Origin: Fen-1298 sp050015675
Lineage (GTDB): Bacteria; Bacteroidota; Ignavibacteria; UBA10030
Direction: 5' to 3'
Length of the DNA: 64,000 nucleotides
NCBI GenBank assembly: GCA_050015675.1
Contig: JBEKAY010000014.1
Span: 8,487-72,486, forward strand
The translations under genes and the position numbers were made by a program. Below are positions 44,959 to 53,477 of this stretch, piece by piece; position 1 is the first letter of the stretch; every line of letters begins with the position of its first letter. Below the pieces are notes generated by a model that worked only from the letters and a program-made list of their open reading frames with translations, did no database searches and had not been told where the DNA came from.

Positions 44959-46436
44959 TGAAATCTCATCCCTTTCTTTCCAAATCCAAATATCTTTCCG
45001 GACTCCAGTGCTATAAGCTCCTCTGGCATTATTATAATGCGAAAGAAGAGATAGCGGAAGTAGATGTTGCTACTCAGGCTATTTTCGATCAGGGGCATTT
45101 GGTAGGTGAATATGCTAAAAAACTCTTTCCAATCGGTATCGAAGTTGCTGAAGGCGTTGTCGATTTTGGAAAAGTCATTGAACAATCCCAGCAGTTAATC
45201 TCAAAGCGCCTTCCTCTTTTTGAAGCAGCATTTCAGTACAAAAACGGTTTCGCTCGAGCAGATATTCTTAATCCAGTTGGGAAAGATTCCTGGGATATTG
45301 TCGAAGTAAAAAGCTCAACAGAAGTGAAAGATATCAATGTGCACGATGTTACTCTTCAGCGCTATGTCTATGAAGGGGCTGGTTTAAGAATTAGAAAATG
45401 TTGGATCTACTGCATTAACAACCAGTACATACGGAAAGGAGATATTGAACCAGATAAATTTTTTTCAAAGAAAGAAGTAACAAAAGAAGTTGATAAATTG
45501 CTGCCGAGTGTAGAAAACAAATTGCGAAAGATGGTGGACATTATCCAACTTGCAAAATATCCTGATATAAACATAGGTCCACAATGCAGTGATCCATTTG
45601 AATGCCCTCTCATTGAGAACTGTTGGAGTTTTCTGCCAAAGCATAATGTCTTCACTCTGACAAGAATAGGGAAAAAAGGATTCAAACTTCTTGAAGAAGG
45701 TATATCTAATATAAAGGATATACCAAAAAATTATCGCCTTACTGATAAGCAAATGATTCAAGCCGAGGCGATCCATTCTAGAAAACCAGCTATATATAAA
45801 CAAAATATCCAGAACTTTCTAAAGAAATTGAAATATCCACTTTACTTTCTCGATTTTGAGACGTTCATGACTGCTATTCCCGTGTATGACGATGTACGGC
45901 CTTATCAATCTATTCCATTCCAGTATTCCCTCCATATATTAAAAGCTCAAGACGAAAAGCCAGAACATCATTCATTCCTTGCAGATGGAAAGAAAGATCC
46001 TCGGCCGGAAATACTAAAGCTCCTCAAGAAACTTCTCGGAAATTCAGGTTCTATAATTGCATACAATGCCGGTTTCGAAAAAGGTAAACTAGCTGATGCT
46101 AGTGCAGCATTCTCTGAGTATAGGGATTGGTTTGAAAATATTCAAAATAGAATTGTCGATCTCCTGTCTCCATTCAGATCGTTTGACTATTATCACCCTG
46201 AACAAATGGGCACTGCATCGATCAAAGCAGTCTTACCGGCCTTAACTGGCAAGAGTTATGAAGGAATGGAAATAGCAGAAGGAGGAACCGCAAGTATTGA
46301 ATATCTTCGAGTTACATTCAATGATGTTACTGAAAAAGATCGACAACATGTCCGAGAACAATTGGAAAAGTACTGCTCGCTTGATACACTCGCTATGGTC
46401 TGGATTGTCGAAAAGTTAAACAAATTGGTTAAATAG
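44958..46436 (+). CDS. DUF2779 protein: Cas4-like nuclease fused to DnaQ-like exonuclease
   Basis: ATG 44958 overlaps the helicase stop by 1 base (TTG 44955 is an alternative). The N-terminal half is a Cas4/RecB-type PD-(D/E)xK domain: FARADILNP, SWDIVEVKSSTEV and HDVTLQRYVYEG. Iron-sulfur ligands may be Cys18 (LQCYKL) plus CSDPFECPLIENC (C-x5-C-x5-C). The C-terminal DUF2779 half has the RNase H-like exonuclease motifs YFLDFETFMTAIP, IIAYNAGFEKGKL and EKYCSLDTLAMVWI. Both nuclease sites look intact, except for Asn in place of the second DEDD aspartate. As the last gene of the four-gene operon it may process DNA ends. Confidence 0.9.
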   Translation: MKSHPFLSKSKYLSGLQCYKLLWHYYNAKEEIAEVDVATQAIFDQGHLVGEYAKKLFPIGIEVAEGVVDFGKVIEQSQQLISKRLPLFEAAFQYKNGFARADILNPVGKDSWDIVEVKSSTEVKDINVHDVTLQRYVYEGAGLRIRKCWIYCINNQYIRKGDIEPDKFFSKKEVTKEVDKLLPSVENKLRKMVDIIQLAKYPDINIGPQCSDPFECPLIENCWSFLPKHNVFTLTRIGKKGFKLLEEGISNIKDIPKNYRLTDKQMIQAEAIHSRKPAIYKQNIQNFLKKLKYPLYFLDFETFMTAIPVYDDVRPYQSIPFQYSLHILKAQDEKPEHHSFLADGKKDPRPEILKLLKKLLGNSGSIIAYNAGFEKGKLADASAAFSEYRDWFENIQNRIVDLLSPFRSFDYYHPEQMGTASIKAVLPALTGKSYEGMEIAEGGTASIEYLRVTFNDVTEKDRQHVREQLEKYCSLDTLAMVWIVEKLNKLVK

Positions 46437-47143
46437 GAAATAGATTTGTGCCTGATTCGTTCGTGTGCGGTTCAGTGCGGATACATTTGGTATTAGAATA
46501 TATAGTGAGCCTGTCGAACTATTGAACCGCTTCCTTCACCGCAATACTCACTCACAAGCACTTTTTTGGTAATTGGCACACTCCCGTTGACACGGTCGTA
46601 AGTGCCGGTTGCTCATCACGCGGCACATCCCCGCCCTTAATTGTTTTTGATAGTTTTTCTTGCAAATAAGGGACGTGGAAGTGCCTTTTCAAAAGCAGAA
46701 AAATCAAATCGAAGATTCTTCCAACCTCTTGAATCATGACCGCTGAAGTTGAAATATACACTTGATAAATCATAGCCCTCAGTCAAGGGCAAGTCGCTTC
46801 TTCCTTCGGTCGTCGCTTTAAATCGTGAACGCTCGCAATCATTTCGCTCCACTCATTCGTAAACTCATTCCGCTTCGCTCAATCATTGCTCGCTAAAATA
46901 TTTTGGTTCCCCCTCCGTGAATGAAGATTGTTGCACAAACTTCATTCTTTTAAGGGGAACTATCCGGTGACAAACTCCACGCCGTCATTTCACTCCGTCA
47001 TGTAGTTTGACAACTGCTTTTCAAGCAGTTTCACCGGCGTTCCCCCAAAATATTTTTCACGACCCTTGACTTCGGGCTTACAGCAAAAGAAACGATCTCT
47101 ATCAGCGGTCATGATTTTTTTTCATGAACCAATGGAGGTCGTT
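46437..47143. other. about 700-base non-coding, partly structured region
   Basis: This marks the junction between the DUF6361 operon and the mobile-element-like genes. The left half (46500-46890) contains recurring CGCTC and CTCATTCG-type words and no credible gene on either strand, although reverse open frames up to about 73 codons exist. The right part is a nest of inverted repeats, listed separately. Confidence 0.55.
46895..47056. repeat. nested inverted repeats
   Basis: The outer arms are AAAATATTTTGG (46895-46906) and CCAAAATATTTT (47045-47056). Inside are GTTCCCC/GGGGAAC (46906-46912 and 46954-46960) enclosing GAATGAAG/CTTCATTC (46919-46926 and 46940-46947). Next come CCGGTG/CACCGG (46964-46969 and 47032-47037) enclosing CAAACT/AGTTTG (46971-46976 and 47004-47009), plus AACTGCTT/AAGCAGTT (47012-47030). 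Such folding is typical of replication or transfer origins, single-strand initiation sites or structured RNAs; which one cannot be told. Confidence 0.6.
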
Positions 47144-47737
47144 GTGTCACAAAATTCAATCAATTCACAATTCCAATCGTATTCCAACACCCTATATGCA
47201 GCAGCTTCCAGAATGCTGGATAAACGCAATCCACTGTATGAAGACAAAGTTCAAGACCTTGTCATACTTGCGTATGAAGAATTCAAACGGAAAGCAGATC
47301 AAGGTACAATTATGAGCATAGCACTTCTCATTCACTTTATGAAGTTGCGAAAGCCGGAAGTACAGCTGGAAATGAGAGGAGATTCACGCACACCTAAAAA
47401 AGATGTATTCAACAAACGAAATTACTACGAAGGTAAATTAGAATTGTATTCTATCGACAATCCCTTGAATATCGAATCAAGTGATACATTTGCCGAATCA
47501 ATAAAAGATGACAACAACCTTGAGGAAGAAATATCGTTTCGTTTAGAATATCAGGAACGGCTTGCATCGCTACACACCAACGAACAAACCATCCTGCAAA
47601 TGAAAATGAATGGTTATCAAGATTATGAAATTGCACAGATCATGTGCATTCAATCAAGCACTGTCAGAAGCACAATTCAAAATATTGCATCGAAGATGCT
47701 GGAACGAAAAACCGTTCAATGTGAGCTTCAGTTGTAA
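47144..47737 (+). CDS. sigma-factor-like / LuxR-type helix-turn-helix protein
   Basis: GTG 47144 is preferred because GGAGG lies at 47134-47138; the frame extends further upstream without a good start. The protein has 197 residues. The N-terminal part (AAASRMLDKRNPLYEDKVQD then LVILAYEEF) resembles region 2 of sigma-70-like regulators. The C-terminal helix-turn-helix is LHTNEQTILQMKMNGYQDYE with IAQIMCIQSSTVRSTIQNI. It is probably the transcriptional regulator of the following element genes. It is followed by a strong terminator. Confidence 0.75.
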   Translation: MSQNSINSQFQSYSNTLYAAASRMLDKRNPLYEDKVQDLVILAYEEFKRKADQGTIMSIALLIHFMKLRKPEVQLEMRGDSRTPKKDVFNKRNYYEGKLELYSIDNPLNIESSDTFAESIKDDNNLEEEISFRLEYQERLASLHTNEQTILQMKMNGYQDYEIAQIMCIQSSTVRSTIQNIASKMLERKTVQCELQL

Positions 47738-47760
47738 CCCGCCTCAATATCCCATCCCTC

Positions 47761-47796
47761 AAAAGTCCCACCCTAAAAAGGTGGGACTTTTCTTTT
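47761..47796 (+). terminator. rho-independent terminator
   Basis: A 12-bp perfect stem, AAAAGTCCCACC / GGTGGGACTTTT (47761-47772 and 47780-47791), is followed by TCTTTT, immediately downstream of the HTH gene. Confidence 0.9.
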
Positions 47797-47870
47797 GGTA
47801 TTAAACGAATGTAAATCACATGCCCGCACTTTGATGCGGAAGAAGTAACACAACATAAAGGAGTTTTATC

Positions 47871-48521
47871 ATGAGTTATCAAAAAGAGTTTTTACAAATA
47901 CAGGAAGGTCGAATTGCAGATGTTACTTTCTTGTTTCCTACCGGATTGAAAAAGGAAGGTAATTTCGGACCGTATTTTCTGTATACGGTCAAACACGAGG
48001 GAAAGGAAAAATTCCTCAAAGTCACAGAGCGACTTGAAAAAGAGTTGCGAAAGTTGAACATCAACACGAAACAAGCCTACAGCTTGTTCAAAGAAACCAT
48101 TCACCCTCCCAAAAGCGAGCCTTATACGCTTTTCAGAATTGTGGAAAACAAAAATCCACAGCCCGCACCTGAGCCAAAGGCTCATGCGTCTCTGGTGCAA
48201 AGCCCAGTACCGCACCAACCAGCGGCAGTCCAGCCGCAAACGGTAAAGGTTCAAGATGTCAATTTCACTGGAGATAAGCAGATCATGCACCAATCCATGC
48301 TTGATGCAGTGGATATCACAAAAGCCATCGGTGGGATTGACTGGAGAAACACAGACATTGAGAAAATTGGTGTTTCGTTGTTTCTCTCACGTACCGGGCA
48401 GCTTACCACCGAACAAGTTCTTTCAAACGGTAACGGCAAAAAACCGCGAAAGGTGAAGGAAACCCCAAAGGCAGAACCGTCGCGCGAGCTTGTTCCCGCT
48501 GATGCAGTACCGTCCAATTGA
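47871..48521 (+). CDS. hypothetical protein of the mobile region
   Basis: This 216-residue protein starts after AAAGGAG. The N-terminal domain (about 1-95: ADVTFLFPTGLKKEGNFGPY, FLYTVKHEGKEKFLKVTERL) looks like a compact beta domain, possibly single-strand-DNA-binding or OB-like, which I cannot prove. A Pro/Ala/Gln-rich linker (QPAPEPKAHA, PHQPAAVQPQ) leads to a C-terminal segment with ADITKAIGG-like VDITKAIGGIDW. It lies with Gp157-like and methyltransferase-helicase genes, each followed by its own terminator, as in phage or conjugative-element early regions. Confidence 0.65.
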   Translation: MSYQKEFLQIQEGRIADVTFLFPTGLKKEGNFGPYFLYTVKHEGKEKFLKVTERLEKELRKLNINTKQAYSLFKETIHPPKSEPYTLFRIVENKNPQPAPEPKAHASLVQSPVPHQPAAVQPQTVKVQDVNFTGDKQIMHQSMLDAVDITKAIGGIDWRNTDIEKIGVSLFLSRTGQLTTEQVLSNGNGKKPRKVKETPKAEPSRELVPADAVPSN

Positions 48522-48564
48522 AACGGTAAGCACGACGATCTGCCGTTCTAATTTAAAATGTCAC

Positions 48565-48598
48565 TGGCTCGCTTGCAATAACAGGCGAGTCATTTCTT
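48565..48598 (+). terminator. rho-independent terminator
   Basis: The stem TGGCTCGCTTG / CAGGCGAGTCA (48565-48575 and 48582-48592) is followed by TTTCTTT, between the 216-residue hypothetical gene and the Gp157-like gene. Confidence 0.75.
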
Positions 48599-48628
48599 TA
48601 ATTCAACAACTGGTAAGGAATCAATACT

Positions 48629-49132
48629 ATGAACGATACACTCTATGAAATCACTCGGGAACTTGTTCTTCTTGAAAACTATGAAGAATCACAAGAGCAA
48701 AACGGAGAGGATAGACTTGAGCTTTTCCGGCAAGCTCTCGACAATCTCAATATGAAGTTTCTCGACAAGGTCACGAACATTGTTAAGTTCATCAAGAATC
48801 TTGAATATTTCCGTGATGCAGTAGCAGCCGAGGCAAAACGTTTGAGCGATCGGAAACGATCTTTCGACAATCGTATCGATTGGCTAAAAAATTATGTCAA
48901 ATCATGTATGGAGGCAACGCAAAGTGAGAAAATCAAATATTCCTTATTCACAATTTCAGTGGGAAAAAGTCAACCGTCCGTTGAAGTCCTTGACATTGAA
49001 AAGGTTGATGCTCAATTCATCAAAACTAAGAAGGAAGTGGACAAGACAAAAATTCTTGAACAGGTGAAAGCCACCGGAATCATTCCCGATGGTGTCGACA
49101 TCAATTATGGAACGCATCTTATCATTCGCTAA
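48629..49132 (+). CDS. Gp157-like (siphovirus) protein
   Basis: This 167-residue protein matches the Sipho_Gp157 family in length and pattern: N-terminal LYEITRELVLLENYEESQEQ, a long coiled-coil (IVKFIKNLEYFRDAVAAEAK, RLSDRKRSFDNRIDWLKNYV) and the C-terminal beta part FTISVGKSQPSVEVLDIEKV, DYV-like DAQFIKTKKEVDKTKI, IPDGVDINYG. Gp157 proteins are carried by phages, often beside recombination genes, and have been linked to phage resistance in streptococci. The function here is unknown. Confidence 0.85.
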   Translation: MNDTLYEITRELVLLENYEESQEQNGEDRLELFRQALDNLNMKFLDKVTNIVKFIKNLEYFRDAVAAEAKRLSDRKRSFDNRIDWLKNYVKSCMEATQSEKIKYSLFTISVGKSQPSVEVLDIEKVDAQFIKTKKEVDKTKILEQVKATGIIPDGVDINYGTHLIIR

Positions 49133-49141
49133 TCTAACTTT

Positions 49142-49174
49142 AAAAGGCATTCCAAAATACGGAATGCCTTTTTT
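49142..49174 (+). terminator. rho-independent terminator
   Basis: AAAAGGCATTCC / GGAATGCCTTTT (49142-49153 and 49161-49172) forms a 12-bp stem with a 7-base loop and T-run, just after the Gp157-like gene. Confidence 0.9.
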
Positions 49175-49272
49175 GTTTCCATTCCGTCAATTCCCCGATT
49201 CATTTTCAGGTTTTCCTCTTTTGGTATAAAAGGTTTGAAAGAAATCTCTACCAATAAAAAGGTATAGCAACA

Positions 49273-52200
49273 ATGGAAATGAAACGCTCTCGTGTCACCG
49301 ATGAATTGCTCAACGGGCAATCTGAAAATATATTCACGTCAAAGAATTCCCTTCAAAAGGGATTGCAACAATATTTCACACCCACACATATTGCACAGTT
49401 CGCCAGCGAAGTCATTGAAGCAGACAACAACGCTGTCATAGTTGATTTGACCGCAGGAACTGGAAATCTTCTCAAGCCTTATGCAGAGCAGAACGATTCC
49501 GCACTTTGTTTAGGAATTGAACTTGACAAGTTCAATATCCCTACACATACGGAGAATCTGAAAGTTGCCAACGCCGATCTTTCAAAGGTATATCCCTATT
49601 TGAAAGCCGTTGACTTTAAAGCTGACATCATAGCATTAAACCCGCCATTCTCTCTTTTTTGGGAATTGCCGGAATTGACCGGAAATCCTGACAAGAAAAT
49701 AGAAAGCCAGAAAGCAACTATTCTCATTGGCTACGAATTACTTTCCACGTTAGGAGCAGGATATTTTATAGCATCATGTTCGACATTCGAGAAAACGTTG
49801 AATACCGACGATGCAATCATGGAAAGAGTCTTTGCAACGATTCATATGCAAAATCTTTTCCTGCCGTATTCAAATGTCGAATCCGTTCTCTGTTTCTTCT
49901 CCAATGATGTCACAGAAAAACGCATCAAGCAATATACAAGCTCTTTTGATTTCAATGTACCCAACATCGATACAGTTCTGAAAACAGAGAAAGAACAGCT
50001 TCATTGGTTCATGGATTCTAACCGTATTTACATCATTACACACAATGAAGAGGATGAAAAGAAAGAGAAATCTGATAGATTCAAAGCCGCACTTGCCGAG
50101 TATAAACGCCAGCAATCCAAGAAAGCGCAATCTTTCAATATCGAAATCAGGAACGGTAAGTTTTCCGTTTCGCTTTCCAACTATCAGTATTATGTCATCA
50201 ATACCAAGCTTTCAGAGGAAGAACAGTCACTTATCAATGAAATGAAGGTAGTAGCGCTTTCCTACTTTGCATTCAACACGCAGGCAAGAAAGCTTCTTAC
50301 AAAGGTCATAGAGCAAGACAAGCTTTTGACCATAAGCCCGAATGCAAAGCAAGCCATCGAAAAGGCGGTTCAGAAAGCTGACTTCACCTTAACACCATTC
50401 TATTCCTTGAAGCCACAACAACGACTTGCACACTTGGAAAACATCGACCAGATCAAATGTATCAAAGACTTGAATCTGAAAAAGAAGTCATTCAAGGCAG
50501 GAAAATTCTACCCGATAAAAGTTACAACAACCATTGCAACGGATTACTACGAAAGGATGAAATACAGCAAGGAAAGCGAACAAGACAAAAAAACCGAAAT
50601 GGTCAAGGTATCCAAGAATTTGAGCATCGAAATAGATGAGCACACATTCACGGAATCAAAGAAAGATATTGAAGCCGTCATTCAGCATTTCGAGTTACCA
50701 AACCCGCAGGATGTCCGGTTGAAGAATCAAGCTTTGTATGCAAAGCTCAAAAAGAGAGTTGAAGGAAATGAGTTCACTGGATATACATTCAAACAATTCC
50801 AGGTTGAAGATTTAAGCCGACTTGCGATGAAAGAATCTGCAGTACTAAGTTGGGAACAAGGCTTAGGCAAAACCAGAGGAGCGCTTGCATGGTCGAAGTT
50901 ACGTAATTCCCGCAAGACGTTGATTGTAGTACCGCAGGACTTGAAAAAACAATGGATTGCAGAGGCGAAAGCTTTAGGAATTGACATCGAAGAGATTAAA
51001 ACCTATTCCGATGCAAAAAGATGTTCAACACAAAAGTACAATAATCCAAAATGGTTCATTATACATTATGAACTATTGAAGGGAACACGTCAACACGATC
51101 AGTACAAGTTCCATCATGTCGATTCACAAAAGAAGTATTGCCCGAACTGTAAATCTATCAAGGCATGGAACGGCTTTGTTTGTTCAGATTGTGAATTCAA
51201 GAGTAACATTGATGAAACCAATTGCCCCAATTGTGGTAGTACTCGAAATGAAGGTTGGAACGGAAAGACGTGCAAGCAATGTTCATTCACACTCTTTGAA
51301 TTAAGAGTCAAAGGTATTTATTCCATCGTGAAGAAAGCTTTTGACACGATCATCGTTGATGAAGGAGTGAAAATCAAATCGAAGGATTCCTTGCAGGGAA
51401 TCGCAGTTCGTTCGCTTCATGCAAAGAATAGGTTGCTCTTAAGCGGAAGCCCTATCAAGGGATGGATTACAGACGCATTCTGGCTTTTGCATTGGACACT
51501 TGGCAACGCAAGCGCACGGTTTCCTTATCATTACAAAGGAGGAACGGAGAAGTTCCTGGATGATTTCGGAGTCTTTGAATATACCGCAGAAGAATTTCGC
51601 AAATCCCTAAGCAAAGGCAAACGGAAAATGTTGCCGGAAATCTCCAATCTTTCTTTGCTCTGGAAACTCTTTGCCCCATCGATTATTCGGAGGAAGAAAG
51701 TTGAGACCGGAGAGAACCTTGTTGATAAACACATTCACAAGATTAAGTTGAATTTCACACAAGATCAGAAGCGTGTTTATGATTGGTGGATTGATAACTT
51801 TTCCGCATGGTTTGAATCGACACACGATTCCAAAATCAGCGGAACTCAAATCGAATATATGAAAGCGATCTTAGGACAACTTTGGAAACTACGTTTGAGC
51901 ACGACCGTTCCTGCAAGCACACTTCTTATGAAATCCGGTGAAGGAGAGAAGGGAATCAGTAATTTCACAGAAAAGACTTTGTTCGTTGCTCGAAAGGTGA
52001 AAGAGATAATCGATGCACAAGAACAGGTTGTCATCTTTACGGCGCTTCAAGATTATGGAGAGTTCCTACAGGAATTATTTCTTGAAGCGCAGATCGGTTC
52101 ACGGCTTGTCAATGGCAATGTCAACCCCCGCAAACGTTCCGAAGTGATTGCAGCATTCAAACAACGAGAGTTTCCGATTCTTATTGCAGGAACAGAAGCC

Positions 52201-52650
52201 GTAAACTTAGGACACAACCTTGATAATGCGAATCATATAATCATGTGCGACTATATTTGGGAACATAGCACTTCCCGCCAAGCCATTGATCGGGTTCACA
52301 GGTTAACAAGCACAAAGGATGTCAATGTCTATTTGCTCTATATCGAAAATTCGATTGATGAAAAACAATTGAAACTCATTGAGAACAAAGGGAAGTCATC
52401 CGACCTTGCCCTCGATGGAGAATTGATCGATCAGGATGAAAATGAGATCGATTTCCTGAAAATTGCTAAAGAAATATTGAGACAGCATGACTTTTCACGG
52501 AATCATACAGTTCCAGAACAATTAATTGAAGATCAGGTGAGAACAATTTTCAACATGTCTATTGATGAAAAGTCAGAAGATCGGCAGGTTGAATCAAAAG
52601 AAGGTTGCTGTATTCTTGAAATAGAACAATTGAGTCTCTTTGCAGCTTAG
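49273..52650 (+). CDS. DNA methyltransferase - SNF2/DEAD helicase fusion
   Basis: This 1125-residue protein has an N-terminal adenine-type methyltransferase: FTPTHIAQFASEVI, VDLTAGTGNLLKPY (about 56) and IALNPPFSLFWELP (NPPF, about 123). After a middle domain comes an SF2 helicase with Walker A LSWEQGLGKTRGALAWSKL (about 527) and motif II IIVDEGVKIKSKD. Inserted zinc ribbons, YCPNCKSIKAWNGFVCSDC and NCPNCGSTRNEGWNGKTCKQ with C (about 620-672), and the C-terminal lobe AIDRVHRLTSTKDVNVYLLY follow. Such fusions occur in phages and conjugative elements and may protect or remodel incoming DNA. The NPPF catalytic motif appears intact. The gene is transcribed alone between two terminators. Confidence 0.88.
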   Translation: MEMKRSRVTDELLNGQSENIFTSKNSLQKGLQQYFTPTHIAQFASEVIEADNNAVIVDLTAGTGNLLKPYAEQNDSALCLGIELDKFNIPTHTENLKVANADLSKVYPYLKAVDFKADIIALNPPFSLFWELPELTGNPDKKIESQKATILIGYELLSTLGAGYFIASCSTFEKTLNTDDAIMERVFATIHMQNLFLPYSNVESVLCFFSNDVTEKRIKQYTSSFDFNVPNIDTVLKTEKEQLHWFMDSNRIYIITHNEEDEKKEKSDRFKAALAEYKRQQSKKAQSFNIEIRNGKFSVSLSNYQYYVINTKLSEEEQSLINEMKVVALSYFAFNTQARKLLTKVIEQDKLLTISPNAKQAIEKAVQKADFTLTPFYSLKPQQRLAHLENIDQIKCIKDLNLKKKSFKAGKFYPIKVTTTIATDYYERMKYSKESEQDKKTEMVKVSKNLSIEIDEHTFTESKKDIEAVIQHFELPNPQDVRLKNQALYAKLKKRVEGNEFTGYTFKQFQVEDLSRLAMKESAVLSWEQGLGKTRGALAWSKLRNSRKTLIVVPQDLKKQWIAEAKALGIDIEEIKTYSDAKRCSTQKYNNPKWFIIHYELLKGTRQHDQYKFHHVDSQKKYCPNCKSIKAWNGFVCSDCEFKSNIDETNCPNCGSTRNEGWNGKTCKQCSFTLFELRVKGIYSIVKKAFDTIIVDEGVKIKSKDSLQGIAVRSLHAKNRLLLSGSPIKGWITDAFWLLHWTLGNASARFPYHYKGGTEKFLDDFGVFEYTAEEFRKSLSKGKRKMLPEISNLSLLWKLFAPSIIRRKKVETGENLVDKHIHKIKLNFTQDQKRVYDWWIDNFSAWFESTHDSKISGTQIEYMKAILGQLWKLRLSTTVPASTLLMKSGEGEKGISNFTEKTLFVARKVKEIIDAQEQVVIFTALQDYGEFLQELFLEAQIGSRLVNGNVNPRKRSEVIAAFKQREFPILIAGTEAVNLGHNLDNANHIIMCDYIWEHSTSRQAIDRVHRLTSTKDVNVYLLYIENSIDEKQLKLIENKGKSSDLALDGELIDQDENEIDFLKIAKEILRQHDFSRNHTVPEQLIEDQVRTIFNMSIDEKSEDRQVESKEGCCILEIEQLSLFAA

Positions 52651-52659
52651 CAAAGAAAA

Positions 52660-52690
52660 GGCAAGTCCGTCAATTCAGACGGGCTTGCCC
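52660..52690 (+). terminator. hairpin downstream of the methyltransferase-helicase gene
   Basis: GGCAAGTCCGTC / GACGGGCTTGCC forms a 12-base stem (one G-T pair) with a 6-base loop. It has no T-run, so termination is less certain; a second small hairpin CGCC...GGCG follows. Confidence 0.6.
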
Positions 52691-52867
52691 GCCGGTGTTT
52701 TGGCGCGCTCGCCTCATTCCTTCACGTGTCAATCCTTCCGATACATATTCACACCCATTGCCACATTTCGTCATTCGGCTCGCCAAAAGAAAAATAAATC
52801 AATATTGTGCTTCGCTCTAAAAAAATATTTGGTATAAGAACAGCACAAAAAGGAAGACGAGACTAAG

Positions 52868-53083
52868 ATGATTTCAATGGAACCGATTCTGAAAAATAGT
52901 AAGCGAGGTGACAGGGTTCTTCTCAGAATTGCCGACGAGCTTCATTTCGGCGTTGTTGTCTATGTTTCCCGATACTGTCCTTTTTCTAACCGGATTCTTC
53001 GAGATGGTGCAATTATTGGAACAGAAGTTCCTGGTTTACCAAAACATCAGCGGATCTATTTCTTCGAACCGTTTGAACCTTAG
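52868..53083 (+). CDS. small hypothetical protein
   Basis: The gene encodes 71 residues (MISMEPILKNSKRGDRVLLR, VVVYVSRYCPFSNRILRDGA, IIGTEVPGLPKHQRIYFFEP). It has a beta-rich pattern, no known motif and no signal peptide. GGAAGACGAG lies upstream. Codon use resembles the neighbouring element genes, so it is probably real. Confidence 0.5.
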   Translation: MISMEPILKNSKRGDRVLLRIADELHFGVVVYVSRYCPFSNRILRDGAIIGTEVPGLPKHQRIYFFEPFEP

Positions 53084-53477
53084 CTTTCCTCGATTTTCCT
53101 CTGTTATAGCGTTCGTCCGTGGGTCTATACAATTTACAGCCCCGTTCTCGCACCGCAAGCCTTTCATCCCGCATAGCGGGAATTCAACCACTCGCTTGTG
53201 CAGCTCTGCTCCTAGCTCACACCGTGCAAATGATGCGCCTTATCAGTCACAACATTTGCAGCAACGGTGATTCGTTCCGGTGCTCGCTTCCGCGCTCGGG
53301 CTCTGTTCGCTTCGCTCACGACGGGCATTGCGTTGCTGTGCCTGCGGGGCTGTGTCAGCACTATCGTTTTTTCTGTTCTCACGGCTTTGTTGGTCGTGGG
53401 GCGCCGGCAGGCTGCTTCGGCTTGGGCTTGTCGGCGTGGGCAGTTGCTCGGCAGTTCTCGCCTACATAGGTGTTACT
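53084..53477. other. adenine-poor upstream region without a separate gene
   Basis: This continues the compositional anomaly of the following gene, with increasing T+G+C richness from about 53270. It contains the hairpin CCCGC-ata-GCGGG near 53168-53180. Open frames exist in several phases only because stop codons, which need A, become rare. Confidence 0.5.

Noticed and set aside
46552..46852. Reverse-strand open frames of about 72 codons
   Set aside because: Two overlapping frames compete, neither has a motif or ribosome binding site, and both run through repetitive non-coding sequence.
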